A stretch of 64,000 bases of DNA from Mycobacterium sp. 141. GTDB lineage: Bacteria > Actinomycetota > Actinomycetes > Mycobacteriales > Mycobacteriaceae. The first letter of the stretch is position 1, and each line of letters starts with the position of its first letter. Below the pieces are notes generated by a model. That model made no database searches. It was given only the letters and a program-made list of their open reading frames with translations, and was not told where the DNA came from. Shown here piece after piece: positions 1-8,837 of the stretch. Made by a program: the position numbers and the translations under genes. The stretch lies in NCBI RefSeq assembly GCF_000382405.1, contig NZ_KB908258.1, forward strand, positions 1-64,000, given 5' to 3'.

Positions 1-1
1 C

Positions 2-145
2 ATCATCACCATCGCGGCCCGCCTGGCCCGACCCCAACGCAGGCCCATCTTGCACCTACCAACGCACTGGCCGTGGGCACAGCAGTGGCTCACATTGTGG
101 CGCAACACCATCGGCTACAGCCCACCCCCGACCACCACCACCTGA
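2..145 (+). mobile_element. C-terminal end of an IS1380-family-like transposase (partial at window edge)
   Basis: Read from base 2, this frame gives a short basic C-terminus rich in Arg, Pro and Trp and then stops at 143-145. It includes ARLARPQRR, HLPTHWPW and a WLTLWRN-like stretch. An 'AARxAR..R.xLHLPxxWPW' tail is what I remember from IS1380-family transposases. The rest of the element lies outside the window, so I cannot tell whether the copy is intact. In M. tuberculosis rpiB adjoins the next gene; here this fragment occupies that position. Nothing else was recognised between 146 and 351. Confidence 0.45.
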
Positions 146-351
146 CCACCCGCCGCAAGGGCCCGACCGGAGCACACAGGAAAAGCTGGACAGACCAGCG
201 GTTACAGGCTGCACACACCCGCAAGCCCGGCAAAATCACCCCCGAAACACCTCAACAAGGTCGATCCACGGATTGAGGCTAACGGCCATCGACGCGCCGC
301 TCACCCGCACCCGGGTGTTGGCGATCGGCGACTTGCTGCGCCTACAAATAA

Positions 352-385
352 ATCGGTGGGTCTGCAGGCACGCAGACCCACCGAT
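352..385 (-). terminator. Intrinsic terminator after the nitroreductase gene
   Basis: A perfect 14-bp inverted repeat (352-365 with 372-385) has a 6-nt loop. On the minus strand it is followed by a T-rich run (TTATTTG). It starts 16 bp beyond the stop codon of the minus-strand gene that ends at 401. Stem plus U-tail is the classic rho-independent layout, which is uncommon in mycobacteria. Confidence 0.75.
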
Positions 386-400
386 CCCGACCTCTCCCGG

Positions 401-1012
401 TCAGTCGAACTCGGGCTGCTCGGTGCGGGTGCGCTTGAGCTCCCAGAAATGCGGATACGACGCGAAGGTCAACGAGGCATCCCAGAGCTTGCCGGCCTCT
501 TCGCCGCGCGGGATCTTCGAGAGCACCGGACCGAAGAACGCGACGCCGTTGACATGGATGGTCGGGGTGCCGACGTCTTCTCCAACGGCGTCCATGCCCG
601 CGTGATGGCTCTTGCGGAGTGCCTCGTCGTACTTGTCGGTGGTGGCCGCCTCCGCCAGCTCGGCGGGCAGGCCGACTTCTTCGAGCGACTCCTTGATGAC
701 CGCGTCGAAATCCTTGTTGTCCTGGTTGTGGATCCGGGTGCCCATCGCGGTGTAGAGCGGGGCGAGGATCTCCGGGCCCTTGAGTTGTTCGGCGGCGATG
801 GCTACGCGGACCGGGCCCCAGGCCTTCTTCATCAGCTCGACGTAGTTCTCGGGAAGGTCGCGTCCTTCGTTGAGGACGGCCAGGCTCATCACGTGGAACT
901 GCACGTCGATGTCACGGACCTTCTCCACCTCGAGAATCCAGCGGGAGGTGATCCAGCACCACGGGCACAGCGGATCGAACCAGAATCCTGCAACATCCTT
1001 CTGAGTCATCAA
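401..1012 (-). CDS. Mycothiol-dependent nitroreductase, DsbA-like thioredoxin-fold protein (Rv2466c type)
   Basis: The 203-residue cytosolic protein has a thioredoxin-fold CPWC motif (Cys16, Cys19) near the N-terminus and the tail [20 protein letters not shown] that carries the cis-Pro loop. It closely matches my memory of M. tuberculosis Rv2466c. That enzyme is a mycothiol-linked DsbA-family reductase that defends against oxidative stress and activates nitro-prodrugs. The next gene, pepN, is also the Rv2467 neighbour, which supports orthology. A SigH-type promoter lies about 40 bp upstream and a strong terminator lies downstream, so it is probably monocistronic. Confidence 0.9.
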   Translation of the reverse strand: MMTQKDVAGFWFDPLCPWCWITSRWILEVEKVRDIDVQFHVMSLAVLNEGRDLPENYVELMKKAWGPVRVAIAAEQLKGPEILAPLYTAMGTRIHNQDNKDFDAVIKESLEEVGLPAELAEAATTDKYDEALRKSHHAGMDAVGEDVGTPTIHVNGVAFFGPVLSKIPRGEEAGKLWDASLTFASYPHFWELKRTRTEQPEFD

Positions 1013-1053
1013 TGCGTCCTCTCGATGGTCCGGGCCAGAACTCCGTTCAGCTC

Positions 1054-1080
1054 AACTGTGCGCCCACAGCGAGATGTTCC
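1054..1080 (-). promoter_or_regulatory. Candidate SigH promoter of the nitroreductase gene
   Basis: On the minus strand GGAACA (1080-1075) is followed after 18 bp by GTT (1056-1054). This fits the SigH consensus GGAAYA-N16-20-GTT. The start codon at 1012 would be about 35 nt after the predicted start of transcription. Rv2466c is a known member of the M. tuberculosis SigH disulfide-stress regulon, so site and gene agree. The match is by eye only. Confidence 0.6.
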
Positions 1081-1266
1081 GGCACGCGGGTAACCATCTC
1101 GCCGTGCTTCGCGATAAGCATGTCGACGTCACGGAAGTGGCACAGGAAACGCATAGTGTGCAGATTTTTATCGAACCGTGTTGTCCCTGTGACTCTGGTA
1201 AACCACTGTTTCCCAAGTGAGTAGGGCGCTGCAAGTGCCCTGCGTGACAGCTGAGGAGCTGAAATT

Positions 1267-1683
1267 ATGGCCGCACGTGCTTTCCTGACGACCGTGAGCG
1301 TCGTCGCTGCCGGCCTCGCGCTAGCGGTGCCCGCGCAGGCCGACACGAACGACTCCTCGTTCTTGAACGCCCTGAACAACGCCGGCATCGGTTACAACGA
1401 CCCGGGCTCGGCCGTCCAGTTGGGACAGCAGGTGTGCCCGATGCTCGTCGAGCCAGGCAAGAACTTCGCGTCGGTGGCCTCGCAGATGCGCGGCAACAAC
1501 AACGGCATCTCCCCTGAGATGGCGTCGTTCTTCACTGGCATCGCCATCCAGATGTACTGCCCGCAGATGATGTCGTCGATCAGTGACGGCTCGATCCTGA
1601 ACAATCTGGGCGGTCTGAACGACAATCTGGGCGGTCTGAACGCGCTGAGCGGGATCGCAGGCCTCCCCGGCTTGGGGCAGTAG
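1267..1683 (+). CDS. Secreted DUF732-domain protein
   Basis: This 138-residue protein has an N-terminal signal peptide, with a hydrophobic core VSVVAAGLALAVPAQA and likely cleavage after AQA near residue 25. A DUF732-type domain follows: FLNALNNAGIGYNDPGSA, then VCPML and a second Cys in QMYCPQM. DUF732 proteins are small exported mycobacterial proteins of unknown function, usually with two cysteines that probably form a disulfide; both are present here. The C-terminus carries a short repeat, NNLGGLN then DNLGGLN, ending in Gly/Leu-rich sequence. It stands alone, 38 bp upstream of pepN. Its role is unknown. Confidence 0.8.
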   Translation: MAARAFLTTVSVVAAGLALAVPAQADTNDSSFLNALNNAGIGYNDPGSAVQLGQQVCPMLVEPGKNFASVASQMRGNNNGISPEMASFFTGIAIQMYCPQMMSSISDGSILNNLGGLNDNLGGLNALSGIAGLPGLGQ

Positions 1684-1721
1684 CCCGGACCGACCTGGCG
1701 GCCAGCCGATAGGTTGGACGG

Positions 1722-4307
1722 GTGGCTCTTCCCAATCTCACCCGCGACCAGGCCGTCGAGCGCGCCGCGCTGGTCACCGTCGACAAGTACCGCATCGAGC
1801 TCGACCTCACCGACGGTGAGGGCCGGCCCGGCGAAAGGACCTTTCGGTCCACCACGACGGTGGAGTTCGACGCGCTTGCCGGCGCCGACACCTACATCGA
1901 CATCGCCGCCGAGGACATTCGCAGCGCGACGCTCAATGGCGTCACGCTCGACACCTCCGCCTACGACGAATCCACCGGCATCGCTCTGCCGGGTTTGGCC
2001 GCGCACAACGTGCTCGTCATCGACGCGGACTGCCTGTACTCCAACACCGGTGAGGGTTTGCACCGCTTCGTCGACCCCGTCGACAACGAGGTGTACCTCT
2101 ACTCGCAATTCGAAACCGCCGATGCCAAGCGGATGTTCGCATGCTTCGACCAGCCGGACCTCAAGGCAACCTTCGACGTCCGGGTCACCGCCCCGCCGCA
2201 CTGGGAGGTGATCTCCAACGGGGCGACGGTTTCCGTCGAACCTTCCGCAGGCGGAACCGTCCACATCTTCGCGACCACTCCGAAGATGAGCACCTATCTG
2301 GTGGCACTGATCGCCGGGCCGTACGCGGTGTGGCGCGACGCCTACTCCGACGATCACGGCACGATCCCGCTCGGGCTGTTCTGCCGTAAGTCGCTGGCCG
2401 AGTTCATGGATGCCGAGCGGCTCTTCACCCAGACCAAGCAGGGTTTCGGCTTCTACCACAAAAACTTCGGCACGCCGTACGTGTTCGGCAAGTACGACCA
2501 GTTGTTCGTTCCGGAGTTCAACGCAGGCGCCATGGAAAACGCCGGCGCGGTGACCTTCCTCGAGGACTACGTGTTCCGCTCCAAGGTCACCCGGGCCTCC
2601 TACGAACGCCGCGCGGAGACCGTCCTGCACGAGATGGCCCACATGTGGTTCGGCGATCTGGTCACCATGCAGTGGTGGGATGACCTGTGGCTCAATGAAT
2701 CTTTCGCGACGTTCGCCTCGGTGCTCTGCCAGGCGGACGCGACGGAGTACACGCAAGCCTGGACGACGTTCGCCAACGTCGAGAAGTCGTGGGCCTACCG
2801 GCAGGACCAGCTGCCGTCGACGCATCCCGTGGCGGCCGACATCCCCGACCTGGCTGCCGTCGAGGTCAACTTCGACGGCATCACCTACGCCAAGGGCGCA
2901 TCGGTGCTCAAGCAGCTGGTCGCCTACGTAGGGCTGGAACAGTTCCTGGCCGGCCTGCGGGACTACTTCCGCGACCACGCGTTCTCCAATGCCACCTTCG
3001 AGGATCTGCTCGGTGCGCTGGAGAAGTCCTCGGGGCGTGACCTGTCGGGCTGGGGGCGGCAGTGGCTGCGGACAACGGGTTTGAACACGCTGCGTGCCGA
3101 TTTCGACGTCGACGCGGACGGTGCGTTCACCCGGTTCGCCGTCACCCAGTCGGGCGCCGCCCCAGGAGCCGGTGAGACGCGCGTGCACCGCCTGGCTATC
3201 GGCATCTACGACGACAGCGGCTCCGGCAGGCTGACCCGCGTGCACCGCGTCGAACTCGACATCGCCGGTCCGGTTACAGAAGTCCCCGAGCTGGTCGGGA
3301 TTTCGCGCGGCAAGCTGATCCTGGTCAATGACGACGACCTGACCTACTGCTCGCTGCGGCTGGATCCGGAATCGCTCGCCACGGTGCTGACCCGCATCGC
3401 CGACATCGCCGAGCCGCTCCCCCGGACGCTGGCCTGGTCGGCGGCCTGGGAGATGACCCGTGAGGCTGAGATGAAGGCTCGCGATTTCGTGGCCCTGGTG
3501 TCCGGCGGCGTCCATGCCGAAACCGAGGTCGGTGTGGCGCAGCGACTCCTGGTGCAGGCGCAGACCGCCCTGGGCTCCTATGCCGATCCGGAATGGGCGA
3601 CGGCCGAGGGCTGGCCCGCATTCGCCGAACGATTGCTGGAACTGGCCCGCGGCGCCGAGCCAGGATCCGACCATCAGTTGGCCTACGTCAACGCCCTGTG
3701 CACGTCGGTGCTCTCCACCCAGCAGACTGTGCTGCTGGCCGATCTGCTCGACAAAGATCCCGCATCGCTCGGACTGGCCGGTTTGCAGATCGACACCGAT
3801 CTGCGCTGGCGAATCATCACGGCGCTGGCACGCTCCGGACAGATCGACGCCGAGGGATCCGAGACGCCCTTCATCGACGCCGAGGCCCAACGCGACCCGA
3901 CGGCCGCAGGCAAGCGTCAGGCCGCCGCCGCGTCGGCCGCCCGCCCGCAGGACGTCGTGAAGACCACCGCCTGGGAGGACGTGATCGAGAACGACACCCT
4001 GCCCAACATCACCACCCGCGCGATCGTCGGCGGTTTCGTTCAACCGGGCCAGGCCGAACTGCTCACGCCATTCACCACGCGCTACTTCGCGGCGATTTCC
4101 GGGATATGGGAGCGCCGGTCGAGCGAGGTCGCCCAGACCGTGGTCGTCGGCCTGTACCCGTCCTGGGACATCAGCCAGAACGGGTTGGACGCAGCGGACA
4201 CGTTCCTGTCCGACCCGGAGGTGCCGCCCGCGCTGCGTCGTCTGGTGTTGGAAGGCCGCGCCGGCGTGGAGCGCTCACTGCGCGCCCGCGCTTTCGACGG
4301 CGCCTAA
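1722..4307 (+). CDS. pepN: Aminopeptidase N (M1 zinc metallopeptidase)
   Basis: The 861-residue protein is of normal length for actinobacterial PepN. It removes N-terminal amino acids from peptides in the cytoplasm. The GAMEN substrate-binding motif lies near residues 268-272. The zinc site HEMAH is at His303-Glu304-xx-His307, with the third ligand Glu326 in WLNESFAT. The ERAP1-like C-terminal helical domain is complete. The GTG start at 1722 leads directly into ALPNLTRDQAVERAA, the conserved N-terminus. In M. tuberculosis pepN (Rv2467) also lies beside the nitroreductase gene. Confidence 0.95.
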   Translation: MALPNLTRDQAVERAALVTVDKYRIELDLTDGEGRPGERTFRSTTTVEFDALAGADTYIDIAAEDIRSATLNGVTLDTSAYDESTGIALPGLAAHNVLVIDADCLYSNTGEGLHRFVDPVDNEVYLYSQFETADAKRMFACFDQPDLKATFDVRVTAPPHWEVISNGATVSVEPSAGGTVHIFATTPKMSTYLVALIAGPYAVWRDAYSDDHGTIPLGLFCRKSLAEFMDAERLFTQTKQGFGFYHKNFGTPYVFGKYDQLFVPEFNAGAMENAGAVTFLEDYVFRSKVTRASYERRAETVLHEMAHMWFGDLVTMQWWDDLWLNESFATFASVLCQADATEYTQAWTTFANVEKSWAYRQDQLPSTHPVAADIPDLAAVEVNFDGITYAKGASVLKQLVAYVGLEQFLAGLRDYFRDHAFSNATFEDLLGALEKSSGRDLSGWGRQWLRTTGLNTLRADFDVDADGAFTRFAVTQSGAAPGAGETRVHRLAIGIYDDSGSGRLTRVHRVELDIAGPVTEVPELVGISRGKLILVNDDDLTYCSLRLDPESLATVLTRIADIAEPLPRTLAWSAAWEMTREAEMKARDFVALVSGGVHAETEVGVAQRLLVQAQTALGSYADPEWATAEGWPAFAERLLELARGAEPGSDHQLAYVNALCTSVLSTQQTVLLADLLDKDPASLGLAGLQIDTDLRWRIITALARSGQIDAEGSETPFIDAEAQRDPTAAGKRQAAAASAARPQDVVKTTAWEDVIENDTLPNITTRAIVGGFVQPGQAELLTPFTTRYFAAISGIWERRSSEVAQTVVVGLYPSWDISQNGLDAADTFLSDPEVPPALRRLVLEGRAGVERSLRARAFDGA

Positions 4308-4312
4308 CTAGT

Positions 4313-4381
4313 CACCGCGAGCGTGCGGGTCTGCCGGCCGACACACCGTCACTGGCCGACAGTCTCCGCACGCTCGCGGTG
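4313..4381. repeat. Long inverted repeat between pepN and the DUF5130 gene
   Basis: A perfect 16-bp inverted repeat has its arms at 4313-4328 and 4366-4381, 5 bp after the pepN stop. A third copy of the same motif, with one mismatch, lies at 4519-4534. The genes on either side converge, so the structure may help end transcription from either side. There is no U-run, so this is not a textbook intrinsic terminator. Confidence 0.5.
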
Positions 4382-4423
4382 TTGGGCTGCCGGATAACGC
4401 CCTACACACTGCCCTACAACGCA

Positions 4424-4465
4424 GAAGTCCCGGTATCGAAACTATGGTCTCGATACCGGGACTTC
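4424..4465. terminator. Bidirectional hairpin between convergent pepN and the DUF5130 gene
   Basis: A perfect 16-bp stem (4424-4439 with 4450-4465) has a 10-nt loop and ends in GACTTC, with no obvious T-tract. It sits midway between two converging genes, where a two-way terminator is expected. Confidence 0.6.
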
Positions 4466-4541
4466 ACGCACGAGCGTGCGCGCAATGCTGCTACTCAACG
4501 GCGCGTCGGGCAGCAGACCCGCACGTTCGCGGTGGAAAAGG

Positions 4542-5054
4542 TCAGGCGGGGGAAACGCCGGCCGACAGCACGCGCACAGCGCTGATCAGCCCGTCGATCA
4601 GGTTGCCTTCCTTGAACGAGGCAGCGGCTGCGGAGATACCCAGGGGTGCGGCCGCCTCGATGCCCCGGCCCTTCACGTCGGCGCCGTAGACCACCTCGAT
4701 CGCATGCTGGTCGGGCGACACCGCCAGCAGCACTGCGTTGTCCGGCGTCGGGACCTTGGCGAGGATCTCGCGGGCCGTGGCCGCAGTGTCGGAACCGAGT
4801 CCGCCGATGTAAACCGCAAACCGAGCCTTGGCCGCCCGCGACCCGTACTTCAGGGCGTCGTCGAGTACGACGAGGTCCATCGTCGGGAACGGGTAGTGCA
4901 CCGAGAGCTCGCCGGGTTCGGTGACACCAGAGATCCGTCCGCTGGACGTGATCGCGTAGCCGTAAGGCAGGTCGAGCTCACCGGGCGCGACAGTCGCGAC
5001 TGCACCTGTTTGGCTACCACTTGCCACTTGCGCCTCCTCCGATGGTGACTCCAT
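4542..5054 (-). CDS. DUF5130 (TPM-like) family protein, Rv2468c type
   Basis: The 170-residue protein has no signal peptide. The fold-defining stretch runs from [14 protein letters not shown] through [11 protein letters not shown], the acidic [12 protein letters not shown] and [17 protein letters not shown]. This resembles the TPM/Psb32 phosphatase-like fold that Pfam calls DUF5130 in mycobacteria. The biochemical function is unknown. The gene overlaps the end of ctaJ upstream by 41 bp in another frame, so the two are probably translated from one mRNA. Its M. tuberculosis counterpart lies at the same place next to pepN. Confidence 0.75.
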   Translation of the reverse strand: MESPSEEAQVASGSQTGAVATVAPGELDLPYGYAITSSGRISGVTEPGELSVHYPFPTMDLVVLDDALKYGSRAAKARFAVYIGGLGSDTAATAREILAKVPTPDNAVLLAVSPDQHAIEVVYGADVKGRGIEAAAPLGISAAAASFKEGNLIDGLISAVRVLSAGVSPA

Positions 5055-5247
5055 GCGAATCGTGACCGCCGTGCCCGTGGTCGCTCGGCTCTTCCGACGC
5101 CCACAAGATCGGCTCGTGCGTCCACCTATCCGACATCCTGTAGGTGGCCGGGTGCGGTCCCTTGCGGGTCAGGAAGATCAGCGCCAGGATCACGAACAAC
5201 AACAGCGGAACCCCTCCGAGGAGGGAATGGGTAAGTGCTGTGCTCAC
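5014..5247 (-). CDS. ctaJ: aa3-type cytochrome c oxidase subunit CtaJ
   Basis: This 77-residue membrane protein has one N-terminal transmembrane helix ([18 protein letters not shown]), then a short hydrophilic domain with a His-rich segment ([10 protein letters not shown]) and the end GGGASGKW. It matches my memory of CtaJ, a small accessory subunit found in the structure of the mycobacterial CIII2-CIV2 respiratory supercomplex. I chose the GTG at 5247, giving MSTALTH, over the TTG two codons upstream. Its 3' end overlaps the DUF5130 gene, which suggests coexpression. Confidence 0.8.
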   Translation of the reverse strand: MSTALTHSLLGGVPLLLFVILALIFLTRKGPHPATYRMSDRWTHEPILWASEEPSDHGHGGHDSHGVTIGGGASGKW

Positions 5248-5299
5248 GCGCAAACCGTATCAGCCGCGCCCGCTCGGCGTGGGAACTGTGGGCACTCCA

Positions 5300-5944
5300 C
5301 TATGCCGCGCCCTCGCCCAGGTAGCGGACCCACGCCGGGTCGAGCTCCTTGATGGTCGACAACAACCGCCAATGCTGGCCTTTCGGAGGCATCGGCACAG
5401 CGCGCAGCGTCCAGCCCAGCTCGGCCAGCAGCTTGTCGGCCTTGCGGTGATTGCATGCCGCACAGGCGGCCACGCAGTTCTCCCACGAGTGCTCGCCACC
5501 CCGGCTACGGGGCACCACGTGGTCGACGGTGTCAGCCCGGCCCCCGCAATAAGCGCAGCGGAAGCGGTCACGGTGCATCAGCGCGGCGCGGGTCATCGGG
5601 ATCCGGGCCCGGTACGGCACCCGCACGAATGTGCGCAGCCGGATCACCGACGGTGCGGCGATGATGCGGGTCGCCGAATGGATCACGGGACCCGAGGGGT
5701 CGGCGTGCACGACGTCAGCCTTCCCGCATATGAGCATGACCACCGCCCGGCGCAGCGGCAGCGCCGTCAGCGGTTCGTAGGTCGAGTTGAGCAGCAGCAC
5801 CCGGCGGCGTCCCCAGACCGAGGCATCCGGAATCGCGGTCGCCAGCGTCTCGACGCTGTGCAGGGAGCGGTTCGGCGCGTGGGGTCCCGATGGGCCGGAT
5901 ACGTGACCGGTCCGTCGTGTATGGCTTTTTTTGCTGTGCGCCAT
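5300..5944 (-). CDS. HNH endonuclease family protein (Rv2469c type)
   Basis: The start at 5944 (MAHSKKSH) is chosen because GGAGG lies 5 bp upstream; a longer frame begins at 5971. The C-terminal half carries the HNH fold. CAYCGG and CAACNHRK give two zinc Cys pairs around DHVVPRSRGGEHSWENCV, which supplies the DH and Asn residues. The N-terminal part (VLLLNSTYEPLTALPLRRA) is the conserved lead of this actinobacterial HNH subgroup. Its function is unknown. It is a conserved chromosomal gene in mycobacteria and there is no phage context here. Confidence 0.85.
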   Translation of the reverse strand: MAHSKKSHTRRTGHVSGPSGPHAPNRSLHSVETLATAIPDASVWGRRRVLLLNSTYEPLTALPLRRAVVMLICGKADVVHADPSGPVIHSATRIIAAPSVIRLRTFVRVPYRARIPMTRAALMHRDRFRCAYCGGRADTVDHVVPRSRGGEHSWENCVAACAACNHRKADKLLAELGWTLRAVPMPPKGQHWRLLSTIKELDPAWVRYLGEGAA

Positions 5945-6156
5945 GGAGCCTCCGAGCACACAGTTCACCACGGATCGGGTGCAATAGCACGATAAATTTG
6001 AGTGAGTTCACCGGTCGAACCGGTGAACGGCGCGTGACGACGCGGTCAGGCGAGCTAAGCGCAGTCGGTTGTCAGCGGGCCGCCCGCACGGCTGCGGGCG
6101 GAGCGTGACCTTGAGTTTGTCGGGCCGCCGGCGGTTCGTGGCGCTGGATCTGCACA

Positions 6157-6561
6157 ATGGAGGGCGTGACGCAGGCGCAACGAACCTTCTACGACGAGGT
6201 CGGCGGCCACGACACCTTCCACACCATCGTGTCGCGGTTCTATCAGCTGGTACGCGAGGACGAGATCCTGCTGCCGATGTACCCCGAGGACGACATCGAC
6301 GGCGCCGAGGAACGACTGCGAATGTTCCTCGAGCAGTACTGGGGTGGGCCGGGCACGTATTCAGACCTGCGCGGCCACCCGCGCCTACGGATGCGGCACG
6401 CACGGTTCCGGATCGGCTTGCTCGAACGCGACGCCTGGCTGCGGTGCATGCACACCGCGGTGGCCTCGATCGACTCTGCGACGCTGGATGACCGCCATCG
6501 CAACGCGTTGCTGGAGTATCTGAACATGGCCGCAGACGCGATGGTCAACTCGGCGTTCTGA
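6157..6561 (+). CDS. glbO: Group II truncated haemoglobin O
   Basis: The 134-residue protein is a 2-on-2 globin that binds oxygen and is linked to respiration and reactive-species detoxification. By alignment with remembered M. tuberculosis GlbO, the proximal heme His is about residue 81 (MRHARF). The distal-pocket residues are Tyr29 (RFYQ), Tyr42 (MYPEDD) and Trp94 (DAWLRCM). The core [13 protein letters not shown] is intact. A GTG at 6166 is an alternative start. Its TGA overlaps the ATG of aglA by one base (TGATG), so the two genes are translationally coupled, as in M. tuberculosis Rv2470-Rv2471. Confidence 0.92.
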   Translation: MEGVTQAQRTFYDEVGGHDTFHTIVSRFYQLVREDEILLPMYPEDDIDGAEERLRMFLEQYWGGPGTYSDLRGHPRLRMRHARFRIGLLERDAWLRCMHTAVASIDSATLDDRHRNALLEYLNMAADAMVNSAF

Positions 6562-8084
6562 TGGCGCCGTGGTGGGAACGCGCGGTCTTCTACCAGGTCT
6601 ACCCGCGCTCGTTCCGGGACAGCGGTGGTGACGGCGTCGGCGATCTGGACGGGGTGATCGCCGGGCTCGACTATCTGACGACGCTCGGCGTCAACGCGCT
6701 GTGGCTCAACCCGGTGATGCTCTCGCCGATGGCCGACCACGGTTACGACGTCGCCGACCCCCGCGACGTGGACCCACTGTTCGGTGGGATCGACGCGCTC
6801 GACCGGCTGCTGGATGCTGCCCACGCGCGCGGTATCCGGATCACCATGGATCTGGTGCCCAACCACACCAGTTCTGCACATCCGTGGTTCGTCGAGGCGC
6901 TGGCCAATCCCGCCCGGCGTGACCGCTACATCTTCCGCGACGGCACCGGCCCCGGTGGTGCGGCGGCACCGAACAACTGGATCTCCGTGTTTGGCGGTCC
7001 GGCGTGGACGCGGATACCCGACGGTCAGTGGTATCTGCACCTGTTCGACCCCGCCCAACCCGATCTCAACTGGGACAACCCCGAGGTGTTCGACGATCTG
7101 GAGAAGACGCTGCGGTTCTGGCTGGACCGTGGGGTCGACGGGTTCCGCATCGACGTGGCGCACGGGATGGCCAAACCGCCCGGCCTGCCCGACATGACAG
7201 TCACCGACACCGCACTGCTGCGCAACAAAGACGACGATCCGCGGTTCGACAACGAAGGTGTACACGGCATCCACCGGTTCATCCGCACCGTGTTCGACGA
7301 CTATCCCGATGCAGTGGCCGTCGGGGAGGTGTGGGTGCGGGGCAATGAGCGGTTTGCGAAGTATCTGCGCCCCGACGAACTGCACCTCGGCTTCAATTTC
7401 CGCCTGGTGCAAGCGGATTACGACGCCGACGAGATCCGCGACGCGATCGACAATGCCCTGGCCGCCGCTGCGCTGGCCGGCGCGACCCCGACCTGGACCC
7501 TGTCCAACCACGATGTCGAGCGCGAGGTCACCCGCTACGGCGGTGGCGCCCGCGGAGTGGCCCGGGCCCGCGCGATGGCCCTGGTGATGCTGGCCCTGCC
7601 GGGCGCTGCGTTCGTCTACAACGGCGAGGAACTCGGCCTACCCAACGTCGACCTGCCCGATACCGTGCTGCAGGACCCGGTATGGGAACGCTCCGGGCAC
7701 ACTGAACGCGGACGCGACGGCTGTCGTGTGCCGATGCCGTGGTCAGGCGCCGGGCCGCCGTTCGGCTTCTCCGCCAATCCCGACACGTGGTTGCCGATGC
7801 CCGCCGATTGGGCCGCGCTGACAGTCGCCCGCCAGGAAGACGATCCAGATTCGACGTTGGCGTTCTACCGGCAGGCAATTCAGTTGCGGGGCAGCCGAAG
7901 TGAATTCAGCGGGAACCGGATCGACTGGCTCGACGAGCTGACTTTCCGGCGGCCCGGCGGGCTGATTTGTGCGCTCAACGTCGGCGCCGCTCCCCTACCG
8001 CTACCGGCCGGCGAGGTGCTGTTGACCAGCGGCCCCCTCGTCGACGGCGCACTGCCTCCCGATACCGCCGTCTGGCTGGTCTAG
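6561..8084 (+). CDS. aglA: Alpha-glucosidase, glycoside hydrolase family 13
   Basis: The 507-residue cytoplasmic GH13 enzyme probably hydrolyses terminal alpha-glucosidic bonds of malto- or isomalto-oligosaccharides. The four GH13 regions are visible: DLVPNHTS, then GFRIDVAHG with nucleophile Asp198, then AVGEVWV with acid/base Glu256, and LSNHDVER with transition-state Asp318. The N-terminus (WWERAVFYQVYPRSF) is typical of oligo-1,6-glucosidase and alpha-glucosidase relatives. It is coupled to glbO by a one-base overlap. Exact linkage specificity cannot be read from sequence. Confidence 0.9.
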   Translation: MAPWWERAVFYQVYPRSFRDSGGDGVGDLDGVIAGLDYLTTLGVNALWLNPVMLSPMADHGYDVADPRDVDPLFGGIDALDRLLDAAHARGIRITMDLVPNHTSSAHPWFVEALANPARRDRYIFRDGTGPGGAAAPNNWISVFGGPAWTRIPDGQWYLHLFDPAQPDLNWDNPEVFDDLEKTLRFWLDRGVDGFRIDVAHGMAKPPGLPDMTVTDTALLRNKDDDPRFDNEGVHGIHRFIRTVFDDYPDAVAVGEVWVRGNERFAKYLRPDELHLGFNFRLVQADYDADEIRDAIDNALAAAALAGATPTWTLSNHDVEREVTRYGGGARGVARARAMALVMLALPGAAFVYNGEELGLPNVDLPDTVLQDPVWERSGHTERGRDGCRVPMPWSGAGPPFGFSANPDTWLPMPADWAALTVARQEDDPDSTLAFYRQAIQLRGSRSEFSGNRIDWLDELTFRRPGGLICALNVGAAPLPLPAGEVLLTSGPLVDGALPPDTAVWLV

Positions 8085-8159
8085 TTTCCACACGAACAGA
8101 CACGAGAGTTCGCGACACGCCGCGTTTTCGGTACCCACACGTCTGCTCGCGAGAGGAAG

Positions 8160-8837
8160 TCAGCCCAGGACTAGCGCCGGGGCTCCACGCCGACGGTACA
8201 CCGAGCCGAACCGAGCATCGATGCGCAACCACGCGGCGTGTGCGCGCACCCGTACGATCTCCTCGGCGCTCGGCACTTCTCCCGACGATGGCAGGAAACC
8301 CATTGCCGTCAAAGCGAATACGCACCGCATCGGGATGCCGACGGTCAACTCGTCGGCGCTGACGACCAGGACATCTTGATCCAGCAGCGACGGCGGCGGA
8401 CCGTGCGCACCACTGTGCTCACGAGCCAGTGCGGTGCCCTGCTGCACCAGATCGAGCATCACCCGCGCCGGGACGTCGTCGACATGGACGAACCCGGCCT
8501 CGGGTGGCAGTCCGCCACGCCACGCCGAGTCCATCGGCAGACCGGTGTCGACGTAGCCAGTGTGCGACATCGACAGGCCTGCGCTCAGCGCATCGGCCCC
8601 CGCGGAGAGGTCGCCCGGACGTACCCACCCGGAGAACACCCGGCAGGCCAGAACGTCGAATCCGGTTGTGACCCAAGCCACGACCTGACCGGTATCGGTT
8701 TCCCCCTCGCTACGCCCGCGGGACCGCAACCGCACCACCGCCGCATCGTCGAGCCGGAGCGCCCGGTCGATGAACGTCGCAAGGTCTTGCCGCTGCTGCG
8801 GGTCGTCGACCCACAGGCCGCGCTCCGAGCCGGTCAT
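8160..8837 (-). CDS. Conserved hypothetical protein, Rv2474c type
   Basis: The 225-residue protein has no signal peptide or membrane helix. I recognise it only as a conserved mycobacterial protein kept beside the thioesterase and Gdh genes. It is mixed alpha/beta with a Trp-rich middle (VFSGWVRPGD, SAWRGGLPPE). Its ATG overlaps the end of the thioesterase gene by 4 bp (ATGA), so it is the last gene of the gdh-thioesterase transcript. No catalytic motif is evident. It converges on aglA across about 75 bp, where only an imperfect hairpin is visible. Confidence 0.75.
   Translation of the reverse strand: MTGSERGLWVDDPQQRQDLATFIDRALRLDDAAVVRLRSRGRSEGETDTGQVVAWVTTGFDVLACRVFSGWVRPGDLSAGADALSAGLSMSHTGYVDTGLPMDSAWRGGLPPEAGFVHVDDVPARVMLDLVQQGTALAREHSGAHGPPPSLLDQDVLVVSADELTVGIPMRCVFALTAMGFLPSSGEVPSAEEIVRVRAHAAWLRIDARFGSVYRRRGAPALVLG

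Noticed and set aside
1392..4043. 883-residue open frame on the minus strand
   Set aside because: Antisense to pepN; high-GC wobble bias produces long shadow frames and the translation resembles no protein.
8085..8159. Terminator between aglA and the Rv2474c-like gene
   Set aside because: Only an imperfect CGAACAGAC/GTCTGCTCG pairing with a large loop is visible; too weak to list.
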